Positions 14,954 through 22,750 of a stretch of 64,000 nucleotides of DNA are shown in pieces (position 1 is the first letter of the stretch; the number at the start of each line of letters is the position of its first letter). Source of the stretch: Methylocystis sp. ATCC 49242. Its GTDB lineage: Bacteria > Pseudomonadota > Alphaproteobacteria > Rhizobiales > Beijerinckiaceae. A program made the translations under genes and the position numbers. The stretch is taken from NCBI RefSeq assembly GCF_000188155.2, contig NZ_KE124774.1, forward strand, positions 3,428,356 to 3,492,355. Direction: 5' to 3'. The notes under the pieces are model-generated. The model saw only the letters and a list, made by a program, of their open reading frames with translations. It did not search any database and was not told the DNA's origin.

Positions 14954-15486
14954 CACTCCGCCCCCGTCAGTTCGGCCTCGAAGGGCTCGACCGAGAAATT
15001 CTCGCCGGCCGTGCCGATGGTGACGCCGGCGATGAGGCGGGCCTTGTCGGGCTCGCGCAGCATGGCTTCCTTGTCGATCTCGGTCTTCTCGCGCAGGAAC
15101 AGCAAGAGGCCGAGCGTGCGGATGCGCGCGATGACCTCGTCCACGCCCTTGATCGTCACGCGCGGCGGCGCGAAGCGCCATTCGATGCGGCCCGTGCCCA
15201 GCTCCGCGTGCTTGCGCTTGCCATTGTCAGTGAGGCTCACGCGGTTCGCCTCCGCCCAGGTGCGCAGGCCGTCCGTCAGCTCCTCGATGCGCGAGCGATA
15301 GGGCAGCGCATTCGCCTCCGCCGTCTTCTTGGCGAGGGCAATCTCGTCGTTCATGTCGGCCTCGATGCGCGCGATCGCGCGCTGCGCCTCGCCGATGTCG
15401 TGGATGAAGCGCGCCGCCTCCTCGCGGCTTTGCGGCACCGGAACATTCGAGCCGCGGGTCTTCGCCTTCGTTGCAGCCTTAGCCAT
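14953..15486 (-). CDS. gam: Host-nuclease inhibitor Gam
   Basis: The 177-residue protein matches the Mu Gam family. A long N-terminal coiled coil (AARFIHDIGEAQRAIARIEA) is followed by LTDNGKRKHAELGTGRIEWR and FAPPRVTIKG. Gam binds the ends of linear phage DNA and blocks RecBCD-type exonucleases. Its position downstream of MuA and MuB fits the early operon. Confidence 0.88.
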   Translation of the reverse strand: MAKAATKAKTRGSNVPVPQSREEAARFIHDIGEAQRAIARIEADMNDEIALAKKTAEANALPYRSRIEELTDGLRTWAEANRVSLTDNGKRKHAELGTGRIEWRFAPPRVTIKGVDEVIARIRTLGLLLFLREKTEIDKEAMLREPDKARLIAGVTIGTAGENFSVEPFEAELTGAE

Positions 15487-16267
15487 TGGTTTCTTGCTCC
15501 TTGCGAGCGTTGTCCGGAAATCTCTTTGAAAGCACGTTCACGGCGCGCTGGTAGCGCGCCTGCGCATCGCGTTCGGCGGCGGTGTATTCGGCCCGCCGCA
15601 AGATGTCGGCGGCCACGACGAGCGCGCGAATGTCGTCGTCGTCGACGCGATCCCGCAGACTGTCGATCGCGCGGTCGCGCAGCTCCCGCAGATTGATCGA
15701 GGGGCTGCGCCGGTAGCCCGCCTCCAGCGCGAGGAAGTCTCTGACGAGCGTCGACAGCGCGACCGGCGGGGCCGGGACAAGGACCGGCGCCGGCGCACCG
15801 TTCTCTGTCTCGAAGTCATGCGCGCTGATCAGCGCCTCGCACAGTTCGAGCACATGGTCGGGGGAGACGCGCATCGCCGCGCGTCGCCCCCCCGCCATGA
15901 TGCGCCGCGCGAGATCGTGCGGGACGATCGGCTCGACGGGCGCGGGCAGGACGCCCCGCCCGCGCATCATCGAAAGCGAGACGCAGGCAAGCTCCAGCGC
16001 ATAGACATGCTCCGCGAAGGTCGCGTCCTCCGCGACCCGCGCGGCGATCCTGTCGCGGCCATGCAGCACGCTCGTATGATCGCGCCGCATGAGGAGCCCG
16101 ATCTGCGGCAGGCTTTTGTCAGTCAGTTTCGCCGCCAGATAGGCGGCGATGTGCCGCGGCTCGACGAGCCTGCCCGTGCGCCGCGCCGACCGGATGTCGG
16201 TCTGCGTCACCCGATACTGCTCGCAGACAACCTCGATGATGTCGGAGATATGGACGGGGGCGCTCAT
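15479..16267 (-). CDS. Orphan DnaA domain-IV-like DNA-binding protein
   Basis: The first 80 residues look like the C-terminal DNA-binding domain of DnaA: ISDIIEVVCEQYRVTQTDIR, VEPRHIAAYLAAKLTDKSLP, then the signature RRDHTSVLHGRDRI (R62-H69). The AAA+ domain of DnaA is absent. The remaining 180 residues are helical and unlike DnaA. It could bind DnaA boxes or a phage site. The DNA-binding call is solid; the role is not. Confidence 0.75.
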   Translation of the reverse strand: MSAPVHISDIIEVVCEQYRVTQTDIRSARRTGRLVEPRHIAAYLAAKLTDKSLPQIGLLMRRDHTSVLHGRDRIAARVAEDATFAEHVYALELACVSLSMMRGRGVLPAPVEPIVPHDLARRIMAGGRRAAMRVSPDHVLELCEALISAHDFETENGAPAPVLVPAPPVALSTLVRDFLALEAGYRRSPSINLRELRDRAIDSLRDRVDDDDIRALVVAADILRRAEYTAAERDAQARYQRAVNVLSKRFPDNARKEQETNG

Positions 16268-16527
16268 GCGTCACCTCGCATGACGGAACACCGCGAAAAC
16301 CCGTTCCCGAGGTTCGTCATCAGGGCAGACAACGCATTGGCGCGATGCTCCGGCGCCAACATAGCGATGAAGGACATGATGGTCGCGTGGACGTTCGCCT
16401 CGATGGCTATGCTCAGATCATCGACCGTCGCGCCGCACGCCGCCTTGAGAACATAGAAGCGATGCACATCGTCGAAGGTGACTGCGGCCATCTCTTCGGT
16501 GAGGTCGGTCTTGGTGGAGGTCGTCAT
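16264..16527 (-). CDS. Hypothetical phage protein
   Basis: The ATG at 16527 overlaps the upstream stop (ATGA). The 87-residue product starts MTTSTKTDLTEEMAAVTFDD and is mostly helical. Upstream in-frame sequence is a shadow. Function unknown. Confidence 0.6.
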   Translation of the reverse strand: MTTSTKTDLTEEMAAVTFDDVHRFYVLKAACGATVDDLSIAIEANVHATIMSFIAMLAPEHRANALSALMTNLGNGFSRCSVMRGDA

Positions 16528-16925
16528 GCGGCGTCTCCCGGGTCGCGGTCGGCTTCGATCTGCGCGGCGATGTCGGCGGCAAGCGCGTCGGCCATGTTTT
16601 CCTGCATCTCGCGGGCGAAGACGCCGCGCAGGTCGATGACCTTGCCCGCGCATTCGGCCTCATGGATCGCGATATTGCGCAGCGCCTCGCCGACGTGATC
16701 CGTCGATTTCAGCGCCGCGATGCGCGCATCGGCGGCGGCGAGATGCGTGGTCGCGCGCCGCAGCCCGTCTTCGAGCATGCGCGCCTCGCTGGCGAGCAGA
16801 TCGAGCGAGCGCGCGAGGTCGATCGCGCTGGCCCGCGTGAACTCGCAATTCTGATCGACGATCATGCGCACCCAGCCGGCGAGCGCCGATATGTCGCGCG
16901 AAAGGAAGGGGGGATGATCAGACAT
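16524..16925 (-). CDS. Hypothetical helical phage protein
   Basis: A 133-residue protein with long helices (LARSLDLLASEARMLEDGLR, AADARIAALKST) that may form a coiled coil. It is coupled to the genes before and after. No family recognised. Confidence 0.6.
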   Translation of the reverse strand: MSDHPPFLSRDISALAGWVRMIVDQNCEFTRASAIDLARSLDLLASEARMLEDGLRRATTHLAAADARIAALKSTDHVGEALRNIAIHEAECAGKVIDLRGVFAREMQENMADALAADIAAQIEADRDPGDAA

Positions 16926-17322
16926 CCGCGCCTCCCTCGTTGCGGATGCGGGAATGCGGGCAGCCGTTGCGGCATTCGTGATAGAGCGCCGTGCGCGCGG
17001 CCGATGAGCCCACGAACTTCTTGCCCTGCTCCTGCAGGCACTGGTCGCGGCCGATCTCGCCCAGGACGGGGCAGATCACCATGGCGCCCATCAGCGCGCC
17101 GCGCACCGAGCCTTCGACGGAGGCGATGTCGCCCGCATATTTGCCTCGGCAGATGCTGGTGACGACGCTCGACGAATAGCCGATGCGCTTCGCGGCCTGC
17201 ACGCCGGAGGTCTGCGAGGCGTATTTCGCCAGCTCCTCCACCCAGTCCGGCAGCGCGTCGCCATAGGCCTCGCGCGCCGTTGCGAGATAGTCGGTCTTCA
17301 ATTGTGTTTTGACGGCGGTCAT
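16918..17322 (-). CDS. Phage protein with HTH and cysteine cluster
   Basis: The ATG at 17322 overlaps the upstream stop as ATGA. The 134-residue product has a helix-turn-helix-like part (QAAKRIGYSSSVVTSICRGK). A Cys cluster follows (CPVLG, DQCLQ, CRNGC) that could bind zinc or an Fe-S cluster. A regulatory role is likely but unproven. Confidence 0.6.
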   Translation of the reverse strand: MTAVKTQLKTDYLATAREAYGDALPDWVEELAKYASQTSGVQAAKRIGYSSSVVTSICRGKYAGDIASVEGSVRGALMGAMVICPVLGEIGRDQCLQEQGKKFVGSSAARTALYHECRNGCPHSRIRNEGGADV

Positions 17323-17960
17323 TGACGCGCCTCCGTGACGATGGCCGCGCCGAGGACGCGGGAAGAGTTGGGATCGAAGACGAAGCCGGCGTTGCAGACC
17401 TTGGGCGCCTGCGGGCCGGTGTTGGCGGTCTTGAGCAGGCGATAGACGCCCGCCGTCGCGCCCTGCGGCGCGCCCGAGGCGCTCTTGCCGCTGGCCCGCG
17501 CGGGCGCCGTCACCACCTGCAGCACGCCCGCCTGGACGAGCTTCTGCACATAAAGCTCCGCCGCGCGCAGCGAGACCGGGCGCTCCTCCGTCGCGGCCGC
17601 AACGGCAAGCTCCCGCGCCGTGAACTGCGACAGCGTGCGGATGGCGTTCCACATGGCGTCGCGCGCGGTGAGCGGGCGCGACGCCGGGTCCGGCCGCTCG
17701 ATCGGCGCCTTCGTCTGCCGCTTCTTCACGGCGTAGACGTTCTGCGTGGCGTAGCCGTCGAGCTTCTTGCCGATCTTCAGGACATAGCCCTGCTTTTCGA
17801 GAAACCAGACGTAGCGCTTGACCGTGTCATAGGCGACGCCCTCGGAGGCGAGCGCGATGGCGCGGATGGTGAAGCCCTTCGCGCCAGCGGAGAGCATCGC
17901 CTTCCAGTAATGCGCCGGGCCCGAGGGCATGGCGACTTCGATGTGGATGGGCTTTCTCAC
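17319..17960 (-). CDS. Winged-helix phage protein
   Basis: The 213-residue protein has an N-terminal winged-helix-like part (GFTIRAIALASEGVAYDTVK, RYVWFLEKQGYVLKIGKKL) and a second similar one (FTARELAVAAATEERPVSLR, YVQKLVQAGVLQVV). It lies directly downstream of MuB and overlaps its stop. It may regulate early genes. Confidence 0.6.
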   Translation of the reverse strand: MRKPIHIEVAMPSGPAHYWKAMLSAGAKGFTIRAIALASEGVAYDTVKRYVWFLEKQGYVLKIGKKLDGYATQNVYAVKKRQTKAPIERPDPASRPLTARDAMWNAIRTLSQFTARELAVAAATEERPVSLRAAELYVQKLVQAGVLQVVTAPARASGKSASGAPQGATAGVYRLLKTANTGPQAPKVCNAGFVFDPNSSRVLGAAIVTEARQ

Positions 17961-18745
17961 GCAGCCCTCCCGCCATTCGCCTTTGCGGCGTTGATGCGGA
18001 TGGAGCGCGCGCGGGGCGGCTCGCCGGTGTAGATCGCGCCCGTGTAGCTCTCGCGCGTGACGGTCTTCGCGCCGTTGTTCTTGGCCCAGTTGGCGACGCC
18101 GTCGAGCGAGGTGGCGATGCGGCGCGCGCGGCCTTCGCCCTTCACGCGGATGTCGTCGAGCAGATCATCGCTGATCGCGACCGGCGCGAGCAGCAGATCG
18201 GCGAGCGCGCGCGCGTCTTCGAGATCGCAGGGCTCGGCGCCATACCAGTCGAGAATGCGGTTATGCACGCGCTCGACGCGGGAGAGCTTTTGCGGCAGCA
18301 GCTCCTCGCCGATGAGCAGCACGGGCACATTGGAGCCCATGGCGATCTCGCGCACGAGTTCGATATAGCCCTTGTCGCAAATCTTGTCGGCTTCATCGAT
18401 GAACAGGGGGCGCTTCAGCTCGCTCGCCAGCTCCGCGATCACCTGCTGCGACAGCTCCGAGATCGAGCCCTGCGGCCGCACGACGCCGCATTCCTGCAGG
18501 ATCGCGGTGAGCAGCGTCTTGCGCGTCCAGGTGTCGCCGACTTCGACGCGGATCGCGCGCGTCCTGTTCTGCGCATAGATCGAGGCATAGGTCTTGCCGT
18601 AGCCGGAGTGCCCGTACATCACGCCGATATTCGGCAGGCTCGGCGCGCGGTCGCGCACGCGGAAAACCAGCTCCAGAAAGGCGGAGACGTTCTTGAGCGC
18701 GCCGATCGTGCCGCGCGGTTTGACGGGAGGTTGTATCTCTGTCAT
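17957..18745 (-). CDS. MuB-like AAA ATPase
   Basis: The 262-residue protein has a Walker A GHSGYGKT (residues 45-52) and Walker B LFIDEAD (D117, E118). MuB-type ATPases bind target DNA, activate the transposase and give target immunity. It follows the transposase gene directly. The ATG at 18745 has GAGGG 5 nt upstream; the in-frame Met at 18790 lacks this and would run through the leader. Confidence 0.92.
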   Translation of the reverse strand: MTEIQPPVKPRGTIGALKNVSAFLELVFRVRDRAPSLPNIGVMYGHSGYGKTYASIYAQNRTRAIRVEVGDTWTRKTLLTAILQECGVVRPQGSISELSQQVIAELASELKRPLFIDEADKICDKGYIELVREIAMGSNVPVLLIGEELLPQKLSRVERVHNRILDWYGAEPCDLEDARALADLLLAPVAISDDLLDDIRVKGEGRARRIATSLDGVANWAKNNGAKTVTRESYTGAIYTGEPPRARSIRINAAKANGGRAA

Positions 18746-18762
18746 TATTCCCTCGTGCTTTT

Positions 18763-18776
18763 TGATGATTGAGGGG
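18763..18776 (-). repeat. Shorter relative of the 19-bp leader repeat
   Basis: On the minus strand CCCCTCAATCATCA lies 17 nt before the MuB-like start. It matches 13 of the first 14 bases of the repeats at 9532 and 9795. Here the ribosome site follows separately. Confidence 0.5.
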
Positions 18777-18821
18777 CGCGTCCGTTGCACCGGGCGCGCC
18801 TCTCGCCTTTTCGGGCGACGG

Positions 18822-20939
18822 CTATTTGAGCGCCGCCTCCCCGAATTCCTCGAACATCTCCTTCATCGCGAGATATTCAGCGCCGGTCTGGTAGCCGACG
18901 AGCCAGCGCATCTCCTCCATGTCGATGCGCTCATTGTTCGCGAGCCGCGCCTCCAGTTCGCGCGCGCGCCGATAGCGCTGCTGGCGCGTCTCGGGCAGGC
19001 GATGGACATGCGTCTCGATGGCCGTTGCAGCCGGTTTGGCGGGCGCTTCAACGGGCGTTGAAGCGTCGCTCACGGCCGCCTTCGCGGCCTCCAGCCCCGG
19101 CGTCGTGTAGCTCTCGACGGGCTTCGGGAACTCGACCAGCTTGCCCGCGTCGCGCGCCGCGTTGCGCACGATCACGTCGACCATGTCGCGCGGCTTGATC
19201 TTCTTCATGTCGGCGCGCAGCCGAGCGGCGTTTTCGTCGAGCAGCCGTTTCTGCTGCACGCGCGCCTCGGCCACGGCGGCGGCCGGATCGACGCCCGCCA
19301 GCTCGGGACAGATCGCCTCGCCGAGGAACTCCGCGCCGTCGTCCGAAAACAGCCAGGCGCGGCCCATGTCCTCGGGGTCCATGCGCACGAAGACGCGCGT
19401 CTCGGGCAGCACATTCGGCGCGAGATAATAGGAGCCGTCGATGCGGACGCCGCGCTTGGTGACGATACGCGTGCCGTCCCCGGCCGCGATCGGCGCGAGC
19501 AGCAGATCGAGCGCGCGAATATCGTCGATGCGGCGCACGACGCCGGCAAAGGCCGCCGCGGCCTGAAAGGGCGTCGCGCCATTGATCCCGGCGTGCGGGC
19601 GGTTGGCATAGCGGCCCGCCGCCCAGTCGTCGCAGATGGACTGCAATTCCTTGGCCGTGAGTTCGGCCTTGAAGGCGCCCGCGTCGTCAATCCCGAGCCG
19701 CTGCGCAAAGGCGCGGCGCTCCTCGATGACCTTGCGGTCCTTGACATTGTGCCCGATGAAGCCCGGCAGCAGCGGCGTGAGATCGTGCTGGAACGTCTTC
19801 ACCGCGCGCTCGATGTGGCCCTTCTCCTCTGGCGAGAAGGACGCGGAGGCCTCGACCTCTATGCCGAGCGCGGCGAAGAGCCGCTGCGTGCTCTTGGCCT
19901 TGAAGTCCGAGCCATTGTCGGTCTTGACGCGCTCCGGAACGCCCCAGGCGACGATGGCGCGGCGCATGAGCAGCTGCACGGCCTGCGCGCGCGGCGTCTT
20001 CGACACATAGACGATGAGCCGCCGCGAGAAGATGTCGACGCAGAGATAGACCGAATGACGGCCGTCGACGCAGAGCGCGTCGACTGGCGAGGCGTCGATC
20101 ATCCAAAGCTCATTGAGCCGCGAGACGGGGTGCGAATTCGTGCCCGACAGGCGGTATTTGCTCTTGTAGGCGTCGGGGTTGGTGACGCGCGTGAGGAGCA
20201 CCTTCTCCTCGCGCTCGATCTTGGCGCGCATGCGCTGGAAGCTGCGCGGCGACACATCAGCGAGCGATGGGAATTGCGCGATCGTCAGCAGGCGCAGATG
20301 ATCACTGGAGAGATGCGGCTGTTGGGCGATGGCGGCGAGGAGGAACGCTCTTACCTTTCCCTCCTCGCCGGACTCGAGCCTACCCTTACCGCGACGCGCG
20401 GCGCCCTTGTCGACGCCGAGCCTTGAAATTCCTTCGGTCGATTTCAGCGCCCGCCAGCGCGCCAGCGTGCGCGGCGAGAGCTTTCTGACCGCCGCCCGCA
20501 CCCATCCTTCGACCTCGATGCGGCCCATGTTGTAGAGCCCGGCGAACATGCGGTCGGCGTTGACGCGAGAGAGCCCGCCGTCGCGCGCCAGCCGGTCGGC
20601 GGCGGCGATGATGGAGAGACGCGCGTCGCGCGCCTCCTGCGCCGTGATGGTCTGCGCATCGTCGAGCGCGGCCTCCTCTGCGTCGGCGACGGGCAGATCG
20701 ACGCGCCCGACATGCTTCGCGACATAGGCCGCGAGCGTCGCGGGCGGCAGCAGGTCGATGTGATATTGCAGGCGGCCGCCGCCCACGCCCTTCACGACGC
20801 GCACCAGCGGGCGCCCGTTGGCGTCCCGGCGCTCCAGCCAGCCCTCGCGCTCGGCATAGTCTGTCCATCCCCGCTTGGTGGCGGGGAGGCCCGGCAGGCC
20901 GAGACCGGCGAGGTCGGAGGCGGAGAGCCAGTCGCGCAT
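18822..20939 (-). CDS. MuA-type DDE transposase
   Basis: The 705-residue protein matches MuA. Residues 1-40 form the Mu-type winged DNA-binding start (ASDLAGLGLPGLPATKRGWT). The catalytic core has D282 (LWMIDASP), D341 (KTDNGSD) and E377 (PEEKGHIER). A beta-barrel domain follows (GSYYLAPNVLPETRVFVRMD), then a charged C-terminus for MuB contact. It integrates and replicates the phage by transposition. All catalytic residues are intact. Confidence 0.95.
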   Translation of the reverse strand: MRDWLSASDLAGLGLPGLPATKRGWTDYAEREGWLERRDANGRPLVRVVKGVGGGRLQYHIDLLPPATLAAYVAKHVGRVDLPVADAEEAALDDAQTITAQEARDARLSIIAAADRLARDGGLSRVNADRMFAGLYNMGRIEVEGWVRAAVRKLSPRTLARWRALKSTEGISRLGVDKGAARRGKGRLESGEEGKVRAFLLAAIAQQPHLSSDHLRLLTIAQFPSLADVSPRSFQRMRAKIEREEKVLLTRVTNPDAYKSKYRLSGTNSHPVSRLNELWMIDASPVDALCVDGRHSVYLCVDIFSRRLIVYVSKTPRAQAVQLLMRRAIVAWGVPERVKTDNGSDFKAKSTQRLFAALGIEVEASASFSPEEKGHIERAVKTFQHDLTPLLPGFIGHNVKDRKVIEERRAFAQRLGIDDAGAFKAELTAKELQSICDDWAAGRYANRPHAGINGATPFQAAAAFAGVVRRIDDIRALDLLLAPIAAGDGTRIVTKRGVRIDGSYYLAPNVLPETRVFVRMDPEDMGRAWLFSDDGAEFLGEAICPELAGVDPAAAVAEARVQQKRLLDENAARLRADMKKIKPRDMVDVIVRNAARDAGKLVEFPKPVESYTTPGLEAAKAAVSDASTPVEAPAKPAATAIETHVHRLPETRQQRYRRARELEARLANNERIDMEEMRWLVGYQTGAEYLAMKEMFEEFGEAALK

Positions 20940-20941
20940 GG

Positions 20942-21193
20942 TCAGGCGCCCTCGCCGAGACGTTCGAAGCGATAGGCCGCCGGGAGGTCGGCGTCGCGCC
21001 AGTCGAAAGAGTCGGCTGGGACGCCGATGTGGCGCAGAAAATCGCGCCGCCGGGCGGCGTCGAGCCGGCGGAATAGCCAGACAATCTGTACGCCGAGCAG
21101 AGCCTGATAGAGGCTTTCAACGTCGGCCGAGGTCAGATGATCGAAGTTTTTGCGCACATAGCGCAGCAGCGCGTCGGCGTCAGTCTTTGACAT
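20942..21193 (-). CDS. Hypothetical early phage protein
   Basis: An 83-residue helical protein (MSKTDADALLRYVRKNFDHL) that overlaps the ParB-like stop by 14 nt and ends just before the transposase. Function unknown. Confidence 0.6.
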   Translation of the reverse strand: MSKTDADALLRYVRKNFDHLTSADVESLYQALLGVQIVWLFRRLDAARRRDFLRHIGVPADSFDWRDADLPAAYRFERLGEGA

Positions 21194-22040
21194 GTTCCAG
21201 CACCAGCTTCTTGAGTTCCGACCCCAGCGTCTGGACGATCGTGATGCGCGTCAGCTTGCTGCTGCGCCCCCAGGCATCGAGGACGGTCGCGCAGTAGCGC
21301 GCCTGCGGGTCGTCGGTTTTTTGCTTGTCGAGCCCGATCACGACGCGGGCCTGAGCGATGTTTTTCGCCTCACCGCGCTTGATGGCGGCGGCGGCCTCGC
21401 GGCGCTTCCCGGCGGGCATATCAACGAGCTGCTTCAGCTCATTCTGATTGTCCGCGACCATAGTGCCGCGGATTTCGTCCACGGCGTCCGCCTCGATCAG
21501 CCGCTCAGCAATTTGCTTGGCCAGCTTCACTTGCGTTTTGGACAAGCCGACGCGCTCTGCGGCGGCGTCGGTGAAACGCTCGGAGGAAAAAAGGCCGAAC
21601 TCCGGCTCTTTTTTATCCTCTTGAAGCTGCTCGATTTTCGATTTACGACCGCGCGTCTCGCCTTTCTTCGCCCGATAGGCTTTCCATGCGTCATAGATGA
21701 ACAGCGAGCGATCGAGCTGCGTGAGACCGGCGTTGGCGAGGTTCTCGAAAAGCTCGTCCTCGAACGCCGCCTGGTCATCCATCTCCTTCACATTGACTTC
21801 GACGCCGACGCTCAGCGTCTCGAAGCCGATTTCCTTGAGCATGGCGAGGCGATGGCCGCCTGTGACGAGCTTGTAGCCGCCATCGATGGGGCGCACCGTG
21901 ATGGCCTGGATGAGCGGGCTCCACCCCTCAGCGATGCGCTGCTCGGCGATGGCCGCATAGGCGGCGACGGTGTCGGGGTCGATCGGGCGCTTGCGGTTTT
22001 CAGCGTCGATGTTGGAAATCTTGATGGTCTTCTCGGTCAT
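21180..22040 (-). CDS. ParB-like nuclease-domain protein
   Basis: The 286-residue protein has an N-terminal ParB/Srx fold: ISNIDAENRKRPIDPDTVAA, ITVRPIDGGYKLVTGGHRLA. An HTH-like region (DAAAERVGLSKTQVKLAKQI) and a helical C-terminus follow. It sits between Ner and the transposase in the early operon. ParB-fold phage proteins can be nucleases, CTP-binding clamps or regulators; which applies here is open. Confidence 0.8.
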   Translation of the reverse strand: MTEKTIKISNIDAENRKRPIDPDTVAAYAAIAEQRIAEGWSPLIQAITVRPIDGGYKLVTGGHRLAMLKEIGFETLSVGVEVNVKEMDDQAAFEDELFENLANAGLTQLDRSLFIYDAWKAYRAKKGETRGRKSKIEQLQEDKKEPEFGLFSSERFTDAAAERVGLSKTQVKLAKQIAERLIEADAVDEIRGTMVADNQNELKQLVDMPAGKRREAAAAIKRGEAKNIAQARVVIGLDKQKTDDPQARYCATVLDAWGRSSKLTRITIVQTLGSELKKLVLEHVKD

Positions 22041-22226
22041 TTAGGCGCTCGTCTGAGGATGGGGGAAACAGGGGATGGCGCGCGGCGCTGGCTGAAAGAG
22101 CGGCGGCGGGTCGTCGCCGGCGTCGGCGTCCTTCAGCGCCGCGCGCAGGCGGGTGCGAAAGGCGTCGTAATCGTCGCCATGGGCGAGGGCCTCGATGAGC
22201 AGGCGGCGGATCGTCTCGGCGGTCAT
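22041..22226 (-). CDS. Hypothetical small early phage protein
   Basis: A 61-residue protein (MTAETIRRLLIEALAHGDDY) with a helical start and a Pro-rich end. It ends directly before the ParB-like start. Function unknown. Confidence 0.5.
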   Translation of the reverse strand: MTAETIRRLLIEALAHGDDYDAFRTRLRAALKDADAGDDPPPLFQPAPRAIPCFPHPQTSA

Positions 22227-22245
22227 TGAAAAGCCTCACAAGGAA

Positions 22246-22296
22246 GAAAAAGCGCTGCGGCCGGAGGAGCCTGGGAGGCCGGGAACACGGCCGCAG
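22246..22296 (-). terminator. Terminator-like hairpin downstream of ner
   Basis: On the minus strand, 9-bp arms CTGCGGCCG and CGGCCGCAG enclose a 24-nt loop and are followed by CGCTTTTTC. It lies in the 117-bp gap between ner and the rest of the early operon, so it could attenuate early transcription. Confidence 0.45.
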
Positions 22297-22343
22297 TGCG
22301 AGTTGGGGCGGGGAGTGATGTCGAGGCCCGCCCGGATTCGGGG

Positions 22344-22661
22344 TTACGCCGCCAAGTTGCGCGGTCTGGACGGTTGAAACCGCCGCGCGGTAAGGTCGCG
22401 CGCTGGCTTGGGGATCGGTCGCGTGGAGATGATTTTCCCGTCCACGTCGTACCACTGCGGCCACAGCAGGTGCACAGGAACGCCAATGACATTGGCGATG
22501 GCCATATTCGCCTTGGGGTTCGGCTTGGAAAAAAGCGCCCAATACATCGTCTGCCGTCGCAGGCCGATGCTCTCGCCGATCCGGGCGAGATTGGTCCCGG
22601 CCTTGCGGACAGCCGCGTGGATGTCCGCCCGATGCCAACCGTCCGTGGTGGCAAAATCCAT
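22344..22661 (-). CDS. ner: Ner-like early regulator
   Basis: The 105-residue protein matches the Ner/Nlp family: GWHRADIHAAVRKAGTNLAR, then IGLRRQTMYWALFSKPNPKA and VPVHLLWPQWYD. In Mu, Ner shuts down the early and repressor promoters after infection. It is divergent from the repressor across a shared operator. The ATG at 22661 lies 8 nt after GAGG; Met codons at 22667 and 22685 are alternatives. Confidence 0.88.
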   Translation of the reverse strand: MDFATTDGWHRADIHAAVRKAGTNLARIGESIGLRRQTMYWALFSKPNPKANMAIANVIGVPVHLLWPQWYDVDGKIISTRPIPKPARDLTARRFQPSRPRNLAA

Positions 22662-22686
22662 CTGCATCGCCTCACCTAACTGCAAA

Positions 22687-22740
22687 TCACCATTGATGGT
22701 GAATTTACAACCAAGGTTGGCGCTCGGTCAACCATGGTTG
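22687..22740. promoter_or_regulatory. Operator region with three palindromes
   Basis: Between ner and the repressor lie TCACCATtgATGGTGA (22687-22702, 7-bp arms), AACCaaGGTT (22709-22718) and the perfect 12-bp palindrome CAACCATGGTTG (22729-22740). They surround the predicted early promoter. Two share the AACC..GGTT core and so may be sites of one protein; the first probably serves the other regulator. Confidence 0.75.
22703..22731 (-). promoter_or_regulatory. Predicted early promoter
   Basis: On the minus strand TTGACC (22731-22726) and GTAAAT (22708-22703) are 17 nt apart. That puts the start about 35 nt before the ner ATG. The -35 overlaps one AACC..GGTT palindrome and the spacer holds another, as expected of a repressor-controlled lytic promoter. 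Confidence 0.6.
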
Positions 22741-22750
22741 GTGAGGCGCG

